Positions 36,052 to 47,237 of a DNA stretch of 64,000 nucleotides are shown here, one piece after another. The stretch spans positions 5,551,001 to 5,615,000 of the forward strand of contig OY540813.1 in assembly GCA_961205875.1 (NCBI GenBank), given 5' to 3'. The notes under the pieces are model-generated. The model had not been told where the DNA came from and did not search any database. It worked only from the letters and a program-made list of their open reading frames with translations. The translations under genes were made by a program, and so were the position numbers. The DNA comes from Sialis fuliginosa (Eukaryota > Arthropoda > Insecta > Megaloptera > Sialidae). Position 1 is the stretch's first letter. Each line of letters starts with the position of its first letter.

Positions 36052-37574
36052 ATTGAAAATTTACAAAAAATTGGTGTTAAAGAATTACAAACACCGACAG
36101 ATGTAGCAACTGAAGCAGACGTTATTATTTGTTGTGTTTCTGATCCAAACGCTGTTAGAGAAGTAAGATTTTTTATTTTTTATTATCATCATATTATGTC
36201 AAGTTGGTAAAATAAAAAGTAATTTTGTAAATTAAATTAGCAGTTCCTTTATAGTTACTCAAATGATTGGTTAAATTAAAATAAATTTAATGCTCTTAAA
36301 TAAACTAAACAAAATATTTTATTTCAGTTAATATTTGGAAACTGTGGTATTTTATCAACTAAAATGCTTGATAAAAAGGCGTACGTGGAGATGTCTGGTA
36401 TCGATAGCGAAACAAGTATGGATGTATCTGAAGCAATTATCCGTAGCGGTGGAAGGTACCTCGAAGCCCAAATACAAGGTAGCAAACCACAAGCTGAAGA
36501 AGGAACTTTAACAATTTTGACTGCGGGAGATAAATCTCTTTTCGATGATTGCGAAACGTGTTTTAGAGCAATAGGATCTTATTCAGTTTATCTAGGTAAG
36601 CACAGATTTATTTATTAGAGGTCTAACTTAACATTTAATACTTTTATATGTACTGAGGAGTTTGGTATGTATTTATTTGTTTATTTAACTTAATGAAATA
36701 TATAAAAACTGTGGGAGAAGTCTATTATTACATATACATTAAAACAAACAATAATTATATTAATATTCAATTAAATGTAATTTCACATTGAAGAAAACTG
36801 ATTTCATACAAATGAAAAAAGAATTCACATGTAGGAAAATTTATTTTTCAAGTATAAAATTAATTTCAACAAAAGAATACATGTTTATAGGTTTTTTTTA
36901 AATTCCTTATTATAGTAATCCTAGGACTCTACACAGGGGTTACCCAAACCTTACAAAATTTAATAAGATCTTCCATATCGTTCGACATGGAGCAATGTCT
37001 TCAAAAATACGCATTCAAATTTCTGAATTGTTAGTACATGTATAGTTCAATATGTAATGCATTCTGCCCTGGATATGTCGTTTTACTAATGATTTAAAGG
37101 AATTCCATGTATTACCATAAGAATTATCATTATAAGACCAACTCATTTAAGATTTACTACAGAATTTAAATCTAATTAGAAATTTTGTTTGTAGGAACAA
37201 CTGGTAATGCTACCAAACTTAACCTGGTCTTGAAACTAATGACTGGCATCGTTATCGCCGGTCTGGCGGAAGGAATGGCACTAGCCGACCGTGTGGGCTT
37301 ACACCTACATGACGTGAGTGAAATACTGGGCATTAGCAACCTGGCGTGTCCGGAGATACTCAACAAGTGCAAGTTCATCATAGACAATGAATACCCGACA
37401 CACATGTCCGTTGAACATATGCAAAAAGACTTGCGATTAGTACTGAACATGGGCGACACGGTGGAACAGATGTTGCCCATTACAGCGGCTGCAAACGAAG
37501 TGTACAAACACACGCGCAGGCTTGGCTACGGAGACCGTGACGTTGCCGCCGTGTACGTAAGGGCGCGCTTTTAA
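36052..37574 (+). CDS. GLYR1: GLYR1/N-PAC (Ndf-type) nuclear factor, C-terminal dehydrogenase-like domain, 3' exons
   Basis: Three coding exons are visible: 36052-36162 (acceptor ttgcag, donor gtaaga), 36328-36595 (acceptor atttcag, donor gtaag; one base carried over) and 37195-37574 (acceptor tttgtag, stop TAA at 37572). The joined protein of about 252 residues matches the C-terminal half of GLYR1/N-PAC, a beta-hydroxyacid-dehydrogenase-like chromatin protein. Landmarks are CVSDPNAVRE and LIFGNCGIL (end of the Rossmann half), YVEMSGIDSETS, GGRYLEAQIQGSK, LTAGDKSLFDDC, YLGTTGNATKLNLVLKLM, MQKDLRLVLNMGD and the C-terminal AAANEVYKHTRRLGYGDRD. Family knowledge: GLYR1/Ndf proteins bind nucleosomes in gene bodies and ease Pol II passage, with an N-terminal PWWP domain and a tetramerising dehydrogenase-like domain. 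The canonical catalytic Lys is Asn here and two other active-site positions differ, so a structural rather than enzymatic role is likely. Exon 3 is clearly richer in GC than exons 1 and 2. Upstream exons were not found, so the 5' part is missing from this call. Confidence 0.95.
36163..36327 (+). other. GLYR1 intron, short
   Basis: A 165-bp AT-rich intron with donor gtaaga and acceptor atttcag. It sits between codons (phase 0). I see no repeat in it. Confidence 0.9.
36596..37194 (+). other. GLYR1 intron with a hAT-like terminus
   Basis: A 599-bp intron after the first base of a Gly codon (phase 1), donor gtaag and acceptor tttgtag. Around 36934-36955 it has a CAGGGGTTACCCAAACCTTA stretch that resembles a hAT transposon end. 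I found no matching inverted end, so this is at most a transposon fragment. Confidence 0.8.
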
Positions 37575-38950
37575 TGCACTGTTAGTGTGAAAGTTCTAAA
37601 TCGCAATAGTGAATGGTGGGCGTTATAGTGAAAATCTGGTATGCAGCGCTGCTGGAAAATTTGATATCTCTAATGAATTCTTGATATTTAATAATGGTGT
37701 ATGTAATATAGACTTGACGGTTTCTAGTCAATAGCTTTTTGATTCAATTTGGTTCAGTAAATTACTTCTTATTGAGTTACAATCAAATCTTGTAAGAACG
37801 AAGTTCCAGAGACGTACTAATCGAGACCAGTAAATGTAGGCTAGTCCCCAGATCCATTTAATTGATTCAAAAATGTGTTAATTTACACCATGTCAAAATG
37901 GGCTGATTCCAGCTTGAACTTGAAGCATTCTATTTTGTGATCTTGGATTCCAAGTGAAAACGACCAATAGGTATGATTTATCATGTTTTGCGTTCTATTT
38001 CTGAACATATCACGAAATCCAACAAAATAATTTAAGGTTACTTTTAAATTCTCAATAAAATTAAAAAAGAATTCACCATGCTAATTTTTTTAGAAGAAAT
38101 TGTCAATCATTTTTGTTTTAATCTGTCGAAATTGCAACCTGTATAATGCTTATGCTATTTGTGTTGGGGCTCAATTTGAACTCATTTTGTTTGTTATAAT
38201 TATAGTCTAGTATAAATGAAGACCTATGCATTAATAAAAAGTGACTAGTCAAAATACAGAAAAATGGAATTTTTCGATGATTTTAGGTTAAAAAAAACAT
38301 GAAAATTTGTACCTATTTGTTGTTTTCTCAATGCCTTCAGCTTGAAATAATAATAACAATAAGTTAATTATTTATTTAGATCTAGGGGCTGGACTATTGG
38401 TTTGTTATTATAAAACGTCTGTCGTTCTAGAATTTGATGTGTATATTTTATAAAAAATGACTGATTTATTTTAATAAAAATGTGCCTATTAATTTCTATT
38501 AATTAAATATCAAGATTCTCTACAACTGTCCAGAACAATTGGTGTTTATTGGCAGTAAAAATGAAGATGTTATAATGCAATCAAATGGAATTGTATATTA
38601 AAAAAAATTCTCATTGTTCTGAACAGTTATTAAAATACTTTGTAGAGATTTCAAGTTTTCTTGAGTAAATAACAGGCAGCAATATTCTAGATTTTTAATA
38701 TAACATGACTTAATTTCAATTGCCTTCGTCTCTTTTCATTGAACGTATTGTTTAAATATCAATATAAACATTAGAATGAACGAATATATGATTTGAAATG
38801 TGCATGTTGATTTAAAACTTATCTTTATTAATAACATTGTAAATACTGTTATTTAAATTGGTTTATATTTATATTTAATCAATCGTAGTGCGGTACCTCG
38901 TAGATATAAATTTTTTTTTTTATACAATAAAATTGTTTTAACATTTTGTT
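37575..38950 (+). other. GLYR1 3' UTR (extent inferred)
   Basis: AT-rich sequence after the TAA with no open frame of note. AATAAA signals occur at 38054, 38233 and 38926. The last is followed by T/G-rich sequence and is my preferred end, but the shorter forms are equally possible. The true cleavage site needs transcript data. Confidence 0.5.
38926..38931 (+). terminator. candidate poly(A) signal AATAAA for GLYR1
   Basis: A canonical AATAAA follows a run of T and precedes a 'ttgttttaacattttgttttg' type T/G-rich tract, as expected downstream of a cleavage site. Two earlier AATAAA motifs (38054, 38233) could also be used. Confidence 0.4.
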
Positions 38951-39223
38951 TTGTAACCATTTAATTATATAAATTCAATGGAAAGATCGGAGTTTTTTCT
39001 GTATAATGTACGGTTATAATTTCAGAAATAATATTTAATGATTTGTACTTGATTGTACATTCTTATATTGGATATGTATTATTTTTTAATCACAAAAAAA
39101 ACTATGTATATAAATTAATTATAACTTGAATAATCTGTAGAACCAACACAATCACATTGCAGAATTTTCAATTGCCATTATTCCCCGATGTCATGGTTTT
39201 CAATGAAGTTTTAAATTATATAA

Positions 39224-39310
39224 TGGAGCCTTAAAAACACTGTCTTAAACGCTAGCCTCATTTATTCACATGGTTTATTATCAAAGTTGACGCAACAACT
39301 TTTCAACACT
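39224..39310 (+). repeat. 'tggagccttaaaaacac' repeat, copy 1
   Basis: Shares 'tggagccttaaaaac', 'tatcaaagttgacgcaac' and 'cttttcaacact' with 39921-39995. Confidence 0.65.
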
Positions 39311-39920
39311 ATCTTCAGAAAAATTAAGAGATTCAAGAGTAAGCTCAAATTTCCTAAAAAAACTAAAAAGAAGCTCCATTGAAAATCTTAAAATGATTCA
39401 CCATCTTTGAGCAAAGATATCGTCAAAATCAAATATTTAACATTGCGAGTATAGGGGTTATAATATTTTAAGCAGATTTTCAACGAAAAAGTAAATAATT
39501 TTATGCAAAGGAAAATCATGAAACGAATGAAATTCTGAATAAAACTAAGAAAAACTAAATAAAAACTTATTTTTTGATAAAAAATGATAACACTGCATAG
39601 TATACACAGTTGGCGCGGTATTTAAAAATCGTATGCACTGAATATATTGTTATTTTAATTTCAAGGAATAATAAAAACTATTTCTTGATTATAAACGTAT
39701 AGATAAAAGTACACGTTATCAAATCAAAACATTAAATAATATGTAGCTGTCATCAGGGATACACGAGTTGCGAATGCGCAACAGAAAATAAAATTTCAAC
39801 GTTGACAAATTTTATTTTATTTTATGTCAAAGTTATCTTGATTTTATACTACACTTTTTTTCCTTTTCTAACATATAGCGGACCTTGTTTCTTCCTGAGA
39901 AATATTATTCAGAAGTGGGG

Positions 39921-39995
39921 GTGGAGCCTTAAAAACGCTGTCCAAAATGCACATGGTTTAAATTATCAAAGTTGACGCAACGGCTTTTCAACACT
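39921..39995 (+). repeat. 'tggagccttaaaaacgc' repeat, copy 2
   Basis: Second copy, about 600 bp downstream in the same orientation, slightly shorter. The pair may be the ends of one element or a local duplication. Confidence 0.65.
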
Positions 39996-40504
39996 GTGTA
40001 TTTTGTTATTGATTATTCCTAAATCCAATATGAGTAAATTTTAAAGAAAATAATACATATTTAATAATGATTGTGTTTTTTCATTGAAAATGACATAATT
40101 TAATTTTTTTATTACTATGATTTCAAAGATATACTTTTGTAAAAAAAAAGTATTTAATTAATATAAGTTTTTTTTGATAAATTTAGAAATATAAGTGATT
40201 ACATGAATACAGAAAAATTAAAATGATTATTTTTATCATGTTCTATGTTGTCTTTTTTAATGAATATACATACATTTATAATATAATGATTTTGTAAAGT
40301 GATGTAATTATAGAAGTAATGTTATCTTCAATCAGTTTTAATACAGAACATTTTAAATAAATGTGTTAGATTTTTTTTATTTTTATTTTTTAATTCTATA
40401 TTTTACTGTATCAAATTGTTTAATTTTTACTGTAAGATCAGAAATATCAATAAACTTAAATAAGTTTCATTGTTTATATTTTATTTTTTTAACATTTTCT
40501 ATTT

Positions 40505-40557
40505 TTATCTCTTTCTTTTGACACGACGCTGTCCATGTTCTATACTCTATGTCTATG
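40505..40557 (+). repeat. dispersed repeat 'tatctctttcttttgacac', fragment
   Basis: Only the end of the unit: 'tatctctttcttttgacacg', then 'tgtccatgttctatactcta'. Confidence 0.55.
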
Positions 40558-42405
40558 TTAACAACACTAGGTAGTGTGGTATGAGTTCTATATCTTTCCT
40601 GGTCTAACAATAAGGTGCAAATCGTGCAAATGAATGACTTAACCTAACTTTCAAAATTTTAAAATTGCTTTTCAATTTTCACAAAAATAACTGGAGGGCA
40701 TAATGTAATAATATGAAGTATATTTAATGATATTGATTGATAAAATCAGAAAATACAGCTATGAGTGAAACTTGGTTAATATAATCAATCAGAAATCAAT
40801 TCGGTCTGTCAAAACTCTTATTATGAGTATCTCAAACTACCCCCGTTCCCCCCCTTTGGTTACACTACTGATTCTCGATAACTAAAATAATCAATCATTT
40901 CCAAACTAATTTAAAAATATACACATTGTTACTTTTTCAAATTTGTGTATTGTTATGATTGTTATATATTAGATTGGTATGACATTAGCTAATATGTATT
41001 AAGTGGTACCAACCAAACCAACGTATGAACAAAACTTTTCAAAAATTTGAATGTTTTCACAGGGAAGTGAAAACTTTCAGTGAAATTGAAAAGTTAGGAT
41101 ACATTATTATCTGTGACCACCACATGATTTTCTTATACTTTATTATACAGATATAAATATATATATAATAAAATTAAAATATGTTGTTGAAGATATGAAA
41201 AATGAAGCTTTCTTCTGTAATCTGAAATATAATTTCAAAAAATCATTGCAACTATGTAGATTTAAAAGTTATCGATCTTATCTATAACATGGTAACGAAT
41301 TTAAAAAAAAATGTATGTAGATCGCAAATACATTAAGGTGGCAAATTCAAAATTATGAGAGTAGATAATAAAAAATAATTAAATGACTTGATACAAAATA
41401 CGTTACCAATCCAATAATGCTATGTGCAGATAAAATAAATTCTCGTTTTTTACATTAAAAAATATTGTAAATGTTTTATCCTTTTTCTGGATACAACCAG
41501 AGTTTGAGTACATTGTTTGCAATTACTGCAACCCCCTGTGACCTATCCATGGCTCCCACATGAGGAGGGATAGGGCTCTAGTTTGGAGGCCAAATTTTAC
41601 ATCCAATCTGCAGGGTCCCTGCAGATTGGATCGTGTATAGGCAAGTTGGGGCGATTATACATACATAAAAAACACTATTTACTATAACAGTACCCGATTT
41701 ACCCCCACTCTACATCCCTACAAATCGACCCTGCAGATTGGGTGGAACATTAAGGCCTTTATTGAAAGACCGAAAATATACCTGGTTGAATAAATATGGG
41801 GGCCATAGGGCGATCCCGAATCATGTAAGTAAAACAAGAAAAATAAAGTTGAATTCTACTTAATAGTTTCCAACTATAAAATATTAGATACGTACTACAC
41901 ATATTTATTATGGTGCAAGTAAATTAAGTGCTATTAGTTTGGTAATAGTGAGATATAATGTCAAACACAGAGATTGATGTTTGAGTGTTCAGAAATACTC
42001 ATTCGGAATTAATGACCGAATGTCATCAATTGTAAAGGTCGTTTCACAATGCGAAAGTCAACGCGTGCGAACTACTTTTAACTCACACCTTTCTGTATCC
42101 CCCTCCTCCACCCTTGATAGATGGTACACCATAGTAAAAATGTCAGAAGAAAGGCAAATTAGTAGGAGTGTTTCGAAATTTTGTTTTTGAATTGGTTATG
42201 AGACCACAGAAATGTAATCAATTAAAGATTTGTTAATGTTATTAAGATTTCGATTTTATATTTTATTTTGATGTTTTCGTATACTAACTTCAGAGGATAC
42301 ATGCGGTTATTATAATGCATAATATAACTTGCTACCTACCTGCAGTTTTATTGTATTTGTTTTTTGTGATAATTTATATAGTTTATAAAATTTAATATCA
42401 TTTGC
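40558..42405. other. intergenic AT-rich sequence
   Basis: Includes a C-rich transposon end at 40835-40869 ('ttggttacactactg'), the palindrome at 41601 and a GC-richer block 41500-41830. A 69-residue frame at 41981 has no domain. Confidence 0.45.
41601..41631. repeat. near-perfect 31-bp palindrome
   Basis: Two 15-base arms, ATCCAATCTGCAGGG and CCCTGCAGATTGGAT, around a single T. A half copy, 'accctgcagattgggt', lies at 41728. The surrounding 41500-41830 is moderately GC-rich and otherwise unassigned. Confidence 0.8.
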
Positions 42406-42617
42406 CAGTGGTGTGTTATTCTATTGGCAAAAAGGTATTTGTCTGGGGCCCCTCGAGCTAACGAAAGAACCTCTAAAGACCTTTTTTTTGCTTTTCAGCC
42501 AATTATACAGAGGAAAATTGCTTGAAGAGTAATAGAAGAATGGTTTTCAGGCATTATGGTGGCAGTTTTTTTTTTCGTTGGCTTTTTTCTCTCTTTAACT
42601 ATCATAACGCGCCACTG
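42406..42617. mobile_element. short hAT-like MITE
   Basis: The left end CAGTGGTGTGTTAT and the right end ATAACGCGCCACTG are imperfect inverted repeats of hAT type. The 8-bp flanks TCATTTGC and CCTTTTGC agree at six positions, suggesting an old target duplication. 212 bp, non-coding. Confidence 0.6.
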
Positions 42618-44639
42618 CCTTTTGCACTGTAGTCTGGAACATTTTTTGAACTTTAAACTATTGAAAAACAGATTTTTTTTCGTAGAAAAGTATTTTGCGT
42701 AAAATTCACCCTTATAATATAAGCAGTTATGTAGATAAACGTATTAAAATAAATAAAAAAGACCCCCCCCCCCTCCTTTAGAGGTTGTATTTCGGAAAAT
42801 CCCATCTTAATTAATACTTAATTTCATGTTTCTAGATCTAGTAGTTTGGGCTGTACGTTGGAGTCAAGAAATTACTTTTTTATAAAAAACGGACGATTAA
42901 CTAATGGCGTTTTTTTTTCTTTTTTTTATGTAATCTATCATAAGAATATTTAAAAATGCAAAGGAGTGAGTTCAAAAACTCGTTAATTCCATTTTTAAAA
43001 ATAATCGGGATGCAGTGGATTTTGAAAGAATTTTTGGCATTCTTTTTTGTAATATCAGTTACAAAAATTGATTGAAAATTTAAATATAAAGAAACATTTC
43101 AATTCCATGAAAGGTGAAATATCGAAATTGATTATGATTTTTGTTAACGTATTTATTTTAACTTTTTGATTTTCATACAAATTCTAAGACGAGACCTGGT
43201 GTTTCTTGGGAGTTTAAAAATATAATTTTACACAATTTTCTCAGTAACTACCGAACGGATTTTATTCCGCTTTTCACTAATGGATAAGTTTAGGTTTAAG
43301 TATACTGAACCGTGTGTTGTGAGCATGTTGGGTGGGCATGTTGAATATTTTAGATCACTATGATTTTGTGGATATTAACCCGGGTAGCACCGGGTCCAAT
43401 GCGCTAGTTTAAAATATGAATAATAATATGTATACATGTATATCTCTCACTATATTTGATTTTCTAATTAACAAAAAAATATATAACGGATATCATAAAA
43501 TTAACTGCATATATAATTTTACTAGCTTATTTTTTCATGCATCTACACCACTTTTTTTGGATTCAATAATTGCACATAATGAAAGATCTTGATTGCAGTT
43601 TTCACTTTCATATTTTTCTAATACCAAAGAAACAGGAAATATCAATATGCATCTACAGTACTGAAGCCCCAGGGATAGGAAGAATCAGTTTGAGAGTGCC
43701 GGATTAAGATGCATGGAGATATCGATGCTGGTTGCAACTAAGTAATACATTTTTTGTTTGTGTTTATATATTTTTAACAATAGCGACTTCGTATTCGTTT
43801 TTTTATAAACATATATTTTTTTAACATTATATGTAAGAATGTATTTTTATTTTTATTAATAGAGTATTCCACCGGAAGTTCACTTTTATAATCTATATAT
43901 TAATTGATAATTTTTAGTATTAATTATAAAAGGAGGTGAATGAAACTTATATCATGTGCACAAAAAAATCATGTCTGTATGTTGCCTTTATGGCAGGTAA
44001 AATAAAGTTAACATACACCTCTTGCTGTTTGTTTATTTCCCCTCGCATCGTTCAACAACATAGCAAAACTCCTAGCGCTACCAAGCGGAAAAAATAAATA
44101 GTTTTGGGTTTCTGTCAAACGTAGAGAATGCGTATAGAGATTTCAATTCGCGTTCAATTGCAGTATTTTTATTTGGAAATTTGTGTAGTAAAAAAATAAT
44201 GTGTGTATGTTGCTATGTTATTTATTAATTATTGGAAGCTCTACTGTATTTATATATATTTCTTCTTTTTAGTTCATAAAAATAAAATAAAAATTATTTT
44301 AAAAAATTCGAAGCAGATGGATGGAGTAAACTTTTCATATCTAGAATATAATAACTCCACCTAATTGTAAGTAAGTACTAGGTATTAGGTACATAATTTT
44401 TTAATCAAAAATATATGTACAATATATGAATTAATATATTAGTTACAGTTATGTATTGTATACTTGTATGTTCTTCAAATATTACATAACATTTCAATAC
44501 ATGCCATGGTATTCTACTGGAATGACCTTGTAATGAATTGATATACATAAAATTGAAAATAAGTGCAAAATGAATGAATCCAACACAAGCGCGTCATTAA
44601 ATATTTAAAAAAATAAAACCCAGAAGTGTAAATTCAATT
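42618..44639. other. intergenic sequence
   Basis: A C13 run lies near 42764. The repeat tail at 43185-43410 is listed separately. Nothing else recognised. Confidence 0.45.
43185..43410 (+). repeat. insect interspersed-repeat tail with CCCGGG motif
   Basis: Has 'ttctcagtaactaccgaacg' (a 'gataactcaaaaacg..' type segment) and ends 'aacccgggtagcaccgggt..aatgcgctagt', a common ending of short insect retroposons. No frame. Confidence 0.5.
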
Positions 44640-45654
44640 ATCTGATGTTAATAGCAGTTTTAGAGCTATTATTATTTAGAATAAATGCGTGTAATCGACG
44701 TAAAAATAACACAAGAAATGATCGTGTGCATTTACTTTCACTATGGCAGTTACGCAAAACGGAGTTGTCTTTTTGTTTATATCAAGTTGGTACCAGTGCG
44801 CGATTGAAACGGCCTAGGTGCATATTGTTGTGTATTTGTGAAAGGCAAAGCAGCCGAGAATATAGTGATAGCAATGGTTTTTCAACCATTTAATTAGACA
44901 CAAATATTTATGTTCTATTTGAAGGAAATATAACGGTAAAATAATATTTTAATTGTTTAGTGATGTGATCGATTGTAATTGTTGAATATTTAAAAGTTTT
45001 CAGTGTTGTTTAAAAGTGAAACTGTCTGAATTCAAGTGGTTTAATTTAGTGACAGTGACAGTTATGTTATTTCAATAATATTTAGTTATTGTGATTAAAA
45101 TACCTTTAATAAACTAATATATTATCGAATTTTATTTTACGTGTGATAAATATTTTTACAAAAGTATTTTTATGTTGGTGTTCCTGCTGACCTAATGAAT
45201 ATTAAGATTTTAAGGTGTAAATATTGTGATTAAAAAGGTTAAAAAGTGGAAATAATAATAATACATAAATACAAGTAATTCGATGTTTCTGTGCTATTAA
45301 ATTTTGATATAGTTTATTTCCATAAATATCATATATATTTAACAATATATTTATTTTAATTTTTATACATAAATTTACTTAAATTGCATTCTATTTATAT
45401 AAATTATAAACAGTAGTTTATATTGCGATTAATATTATCTATGCAAATGTGTTTGTATGTTTTCTAGAACTTTTCAAACTAAATTTTGTGAGTGCGGGAG
45501 TGAAAACATATTGTTTTTATTTTGTATCTATGAAAATTGTTGGAAATATTTGTGAAGTGATCTGTTATGGCCATTGTTAGTGGAGTGGCATATTTGTGGG
45601 CAGTTAGGGTGGGGGCACAACCCGGATGACTTATTAGTTACCCCTTTATTCAAA
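44640..45654 (+). promoter_or_regulatory. possible promoter and 5' leader of the candidate gene
   Basis: This stretch is unique sequence with GC-richer patches (44745-44870, 45580-45630) and an A/T-rich leader-like segment with repeated 'gtgatt' and 'agtgaaa' words typical of insect 5' leaders. It ends at the candidate ATG. Many upstream ATGs argue that transcription starts near the 3' part. An open frame at 44645-44893 has no recognisable domain and I treat it as chance. Confidence 0.25.
45567..45629 (+). CDS. short upstream ORF in the candidate 5' leader
   Basis: An ATG at 45567 opens 20 codons (MAIVSGVAYLWAVRVGAQPG) and closes with TGA 25 bases before the candidate main ATG. If the leader is real, this uORF could dampen initiation at the main start and allow reinitiation. 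The context (gttATGG) is moderate. Coding function of the peptide itself is not supported. Confidence 0.25.
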   Translation: MAIVSGVAYLWAVRVGAQPG

Positions 45655-45716
45655 ATGATTGGTGGATACCATGCAAGGAATCCATTACTTAAGGGTACTT
45701 CCACTATATTAACAAG
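45655..45716 (+). CDS. candidate first coding exon of an unrecognised gene
   Basis: ATG at 45655 in the context TTCAAAATGA, close to the insect start consensus, opens 20 codons beginning MIGGYHARNPLLKG and ending ...STILT. A strong donor (ACAAG|GTAATT) then follows, leaving two bases for the next codon. The sequence before it is unique, richer in GC than its surroundings and free of the local repeats. No downstream exon was identified in the remaining 18 kb, so a long first intron is implied. I do not recognise the protein. A chance ORF next to a donor-like site is possible. Confidence 0.4.
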
Positions 45717-46006
45717 GTAATTTTTAAAATTTTTTCGTATGTATATTTATATATATTGTTTATATTATCTACCGAACATGCGTTATATGTATGTACATAA
45801 TTTTTAGTTCCATAGGACATAGAAAAATATCTCATAAACTGTATAAGCTAGAAACTTTTTTGTAAAAATTATTTCATTCCAAATTTTGTAGAAAAACATT
45901 TTTATTATAATTGTTTTTTAACCGTTACTGATTTAAAAAATTAAAAATAGTAGTTATTTACACAATAGGGATAAAAAACACGTGCATTCATTGTCAGTAA
46001 CTCTTA

Positions 46007-46339
46007 TGCCCGGTATTATAAAGGAGCTCGCAAAATTTGCTAGCTTGCAAGCACTCTGAAATGGGGTATTAATTCTGTACTAGTATCTATGGATTAGCTA
46101 TGGAATTTAGAGCAGTGATATTTCAACTAATTGTAACACAGTTGGAGACTTTGACCGTACCAAATAATTTTCATAATATCACCACTGTTTTAATACCGTT
46201 GGTGTTTACATACCACGCGTGCGCGAAAATTGTCAAACATTTCATGAAACTTAAAGAGAACTGTCAGATACGTTTGAAGTCTCATTTGGAAGTGCTTGCA
46301 AGCTAGCAAATATTGCTAGCTCGTTTATAATATCGGACA
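46007..46339 (-). mobile_element. family B MITE, core type 1 in reverse orientation
   Basis: The ends are TGCCCGGTATTATAAAGGAG and CTCGTTTATAATATCGGACA, with TTA on both sides (46004-46006, 46340-46342). The core is the reverse complement of the copy at 17157, including 'cataccacgcgtgcgcg'. An open frame at 46100-46306 is only this core. 333 bp. Confidence 0.87.
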
Positions 46340-46507
46340 TTATACGTACTTATATTATAGTATACAATTGCATCTTTTATATCTTTAAACCGACTCTGTC
46401 CTTGTGTTTTAAATTAATAAAAAACTTTTTAAGAAAAATATAAAACCGATTACAAAAAAATTCTAAAAATACTGAAATATGTATATATTGATTGAATTGA
46501 AGTCGCT

Positions 46508-46735
46508 TAAAAATAGTTCCTAGGGGCTAGATCAAGACTATAAAGTGGATGATTTAATTCCTGAAATCCACATTGCTGAATAATGGCCTTCACAGTAACT
46601 GCAGTATTTACTGACGCATTGTCGTTCAATAACCTCACTCCTTTAAACAGCTTTCCGATAGAGGATCATGGTACAGAATCATGGTTTCATCTTCCGTCAC
46701 AGCTACTTCTTGCCTCTCGCAGAATGTTAAAAACT
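46508..46735 (-). pseudogene. decayed mariner transposase fragment
   Basis: Read on the minus strand, one frame gives CERQEVAVTEDET then MILYHDPLSESCLKE, which matches the mariner block DETW..HYDPE.K..SKEW, and then a stop. A second frame gives LLNDNASVNTAVTVK followed by CGFQELNHPLYSLDLAPRNYF, which matches the mariner block LHDNAPAH..GFE.L.HPPYSPDLAPSDYF. Both the DN and the DLAP aspartates of the catalytic triad are readable. About 90 residues that normally separate these blocks are missing, and stops and a frame change show it is dead. I found no inverted repeats around it. Confidence 0.8.
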
Positions 46736-46829
46736 CAGTACTTACAGCAATAAATTTATAATTAAAAAAAAACACCAAAATATCACAAATAAATTGATAT
46801 TGTCCCTTCTAAACTGAGTAACGTATATA

Positions 46830-47237
46830 CAGTGTATTCCAAGTTGATTAAGACATAGGAAATTTAACATGGGGGCAATTAGAAGTATTGTAGTAGCATT
46901 TGGTCAAATTTAACGATGTGTGATTGGTGCATTTTGAAATGCCGCCACAAAATTTAATAAAATAGTAATTAGTATTTTGTTTTCAAATTTAAATCTGCCA
47001 AAAATATTATTATAATTGTATCTAGGATGCTTACTTTAATTTCATTAATGTATTTTATTGTTTATTAAAGTAGAAAACAAAATACTGTTGATTAATTTAA
47101 AATTTATCAGTTAGTTTTTAAGGCGGCATTTCAAAATGCACCAATCACACATCGTTAAATTTGACCAAAGGTTACTACAACACTTCTAATTGCCCCCATG
47201 TTAAATTTCCTATGTCTAATCAACTTGGAATACACTG
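46830..47237. mobile_element. fold-back MITE ending CAGTGTATTCC
   Basis: Long inverted arms: 'cagtgtattccaagttgatt', 'gacataggaaatttaacatg' and 'accaatcacacatcgtt' all recur in reverse complement at the right end. TATA is present on both sides. 408 bp, non-coding, with arms of about 115 bp before a looser centre. Confidence 0.8.

Noticed and set aside
37172-37513. 113-residue frame on the minus strand
   Set aside because: It is the antisense of the GLYR1 last exon, whose plus-strand frame is a clear family match.
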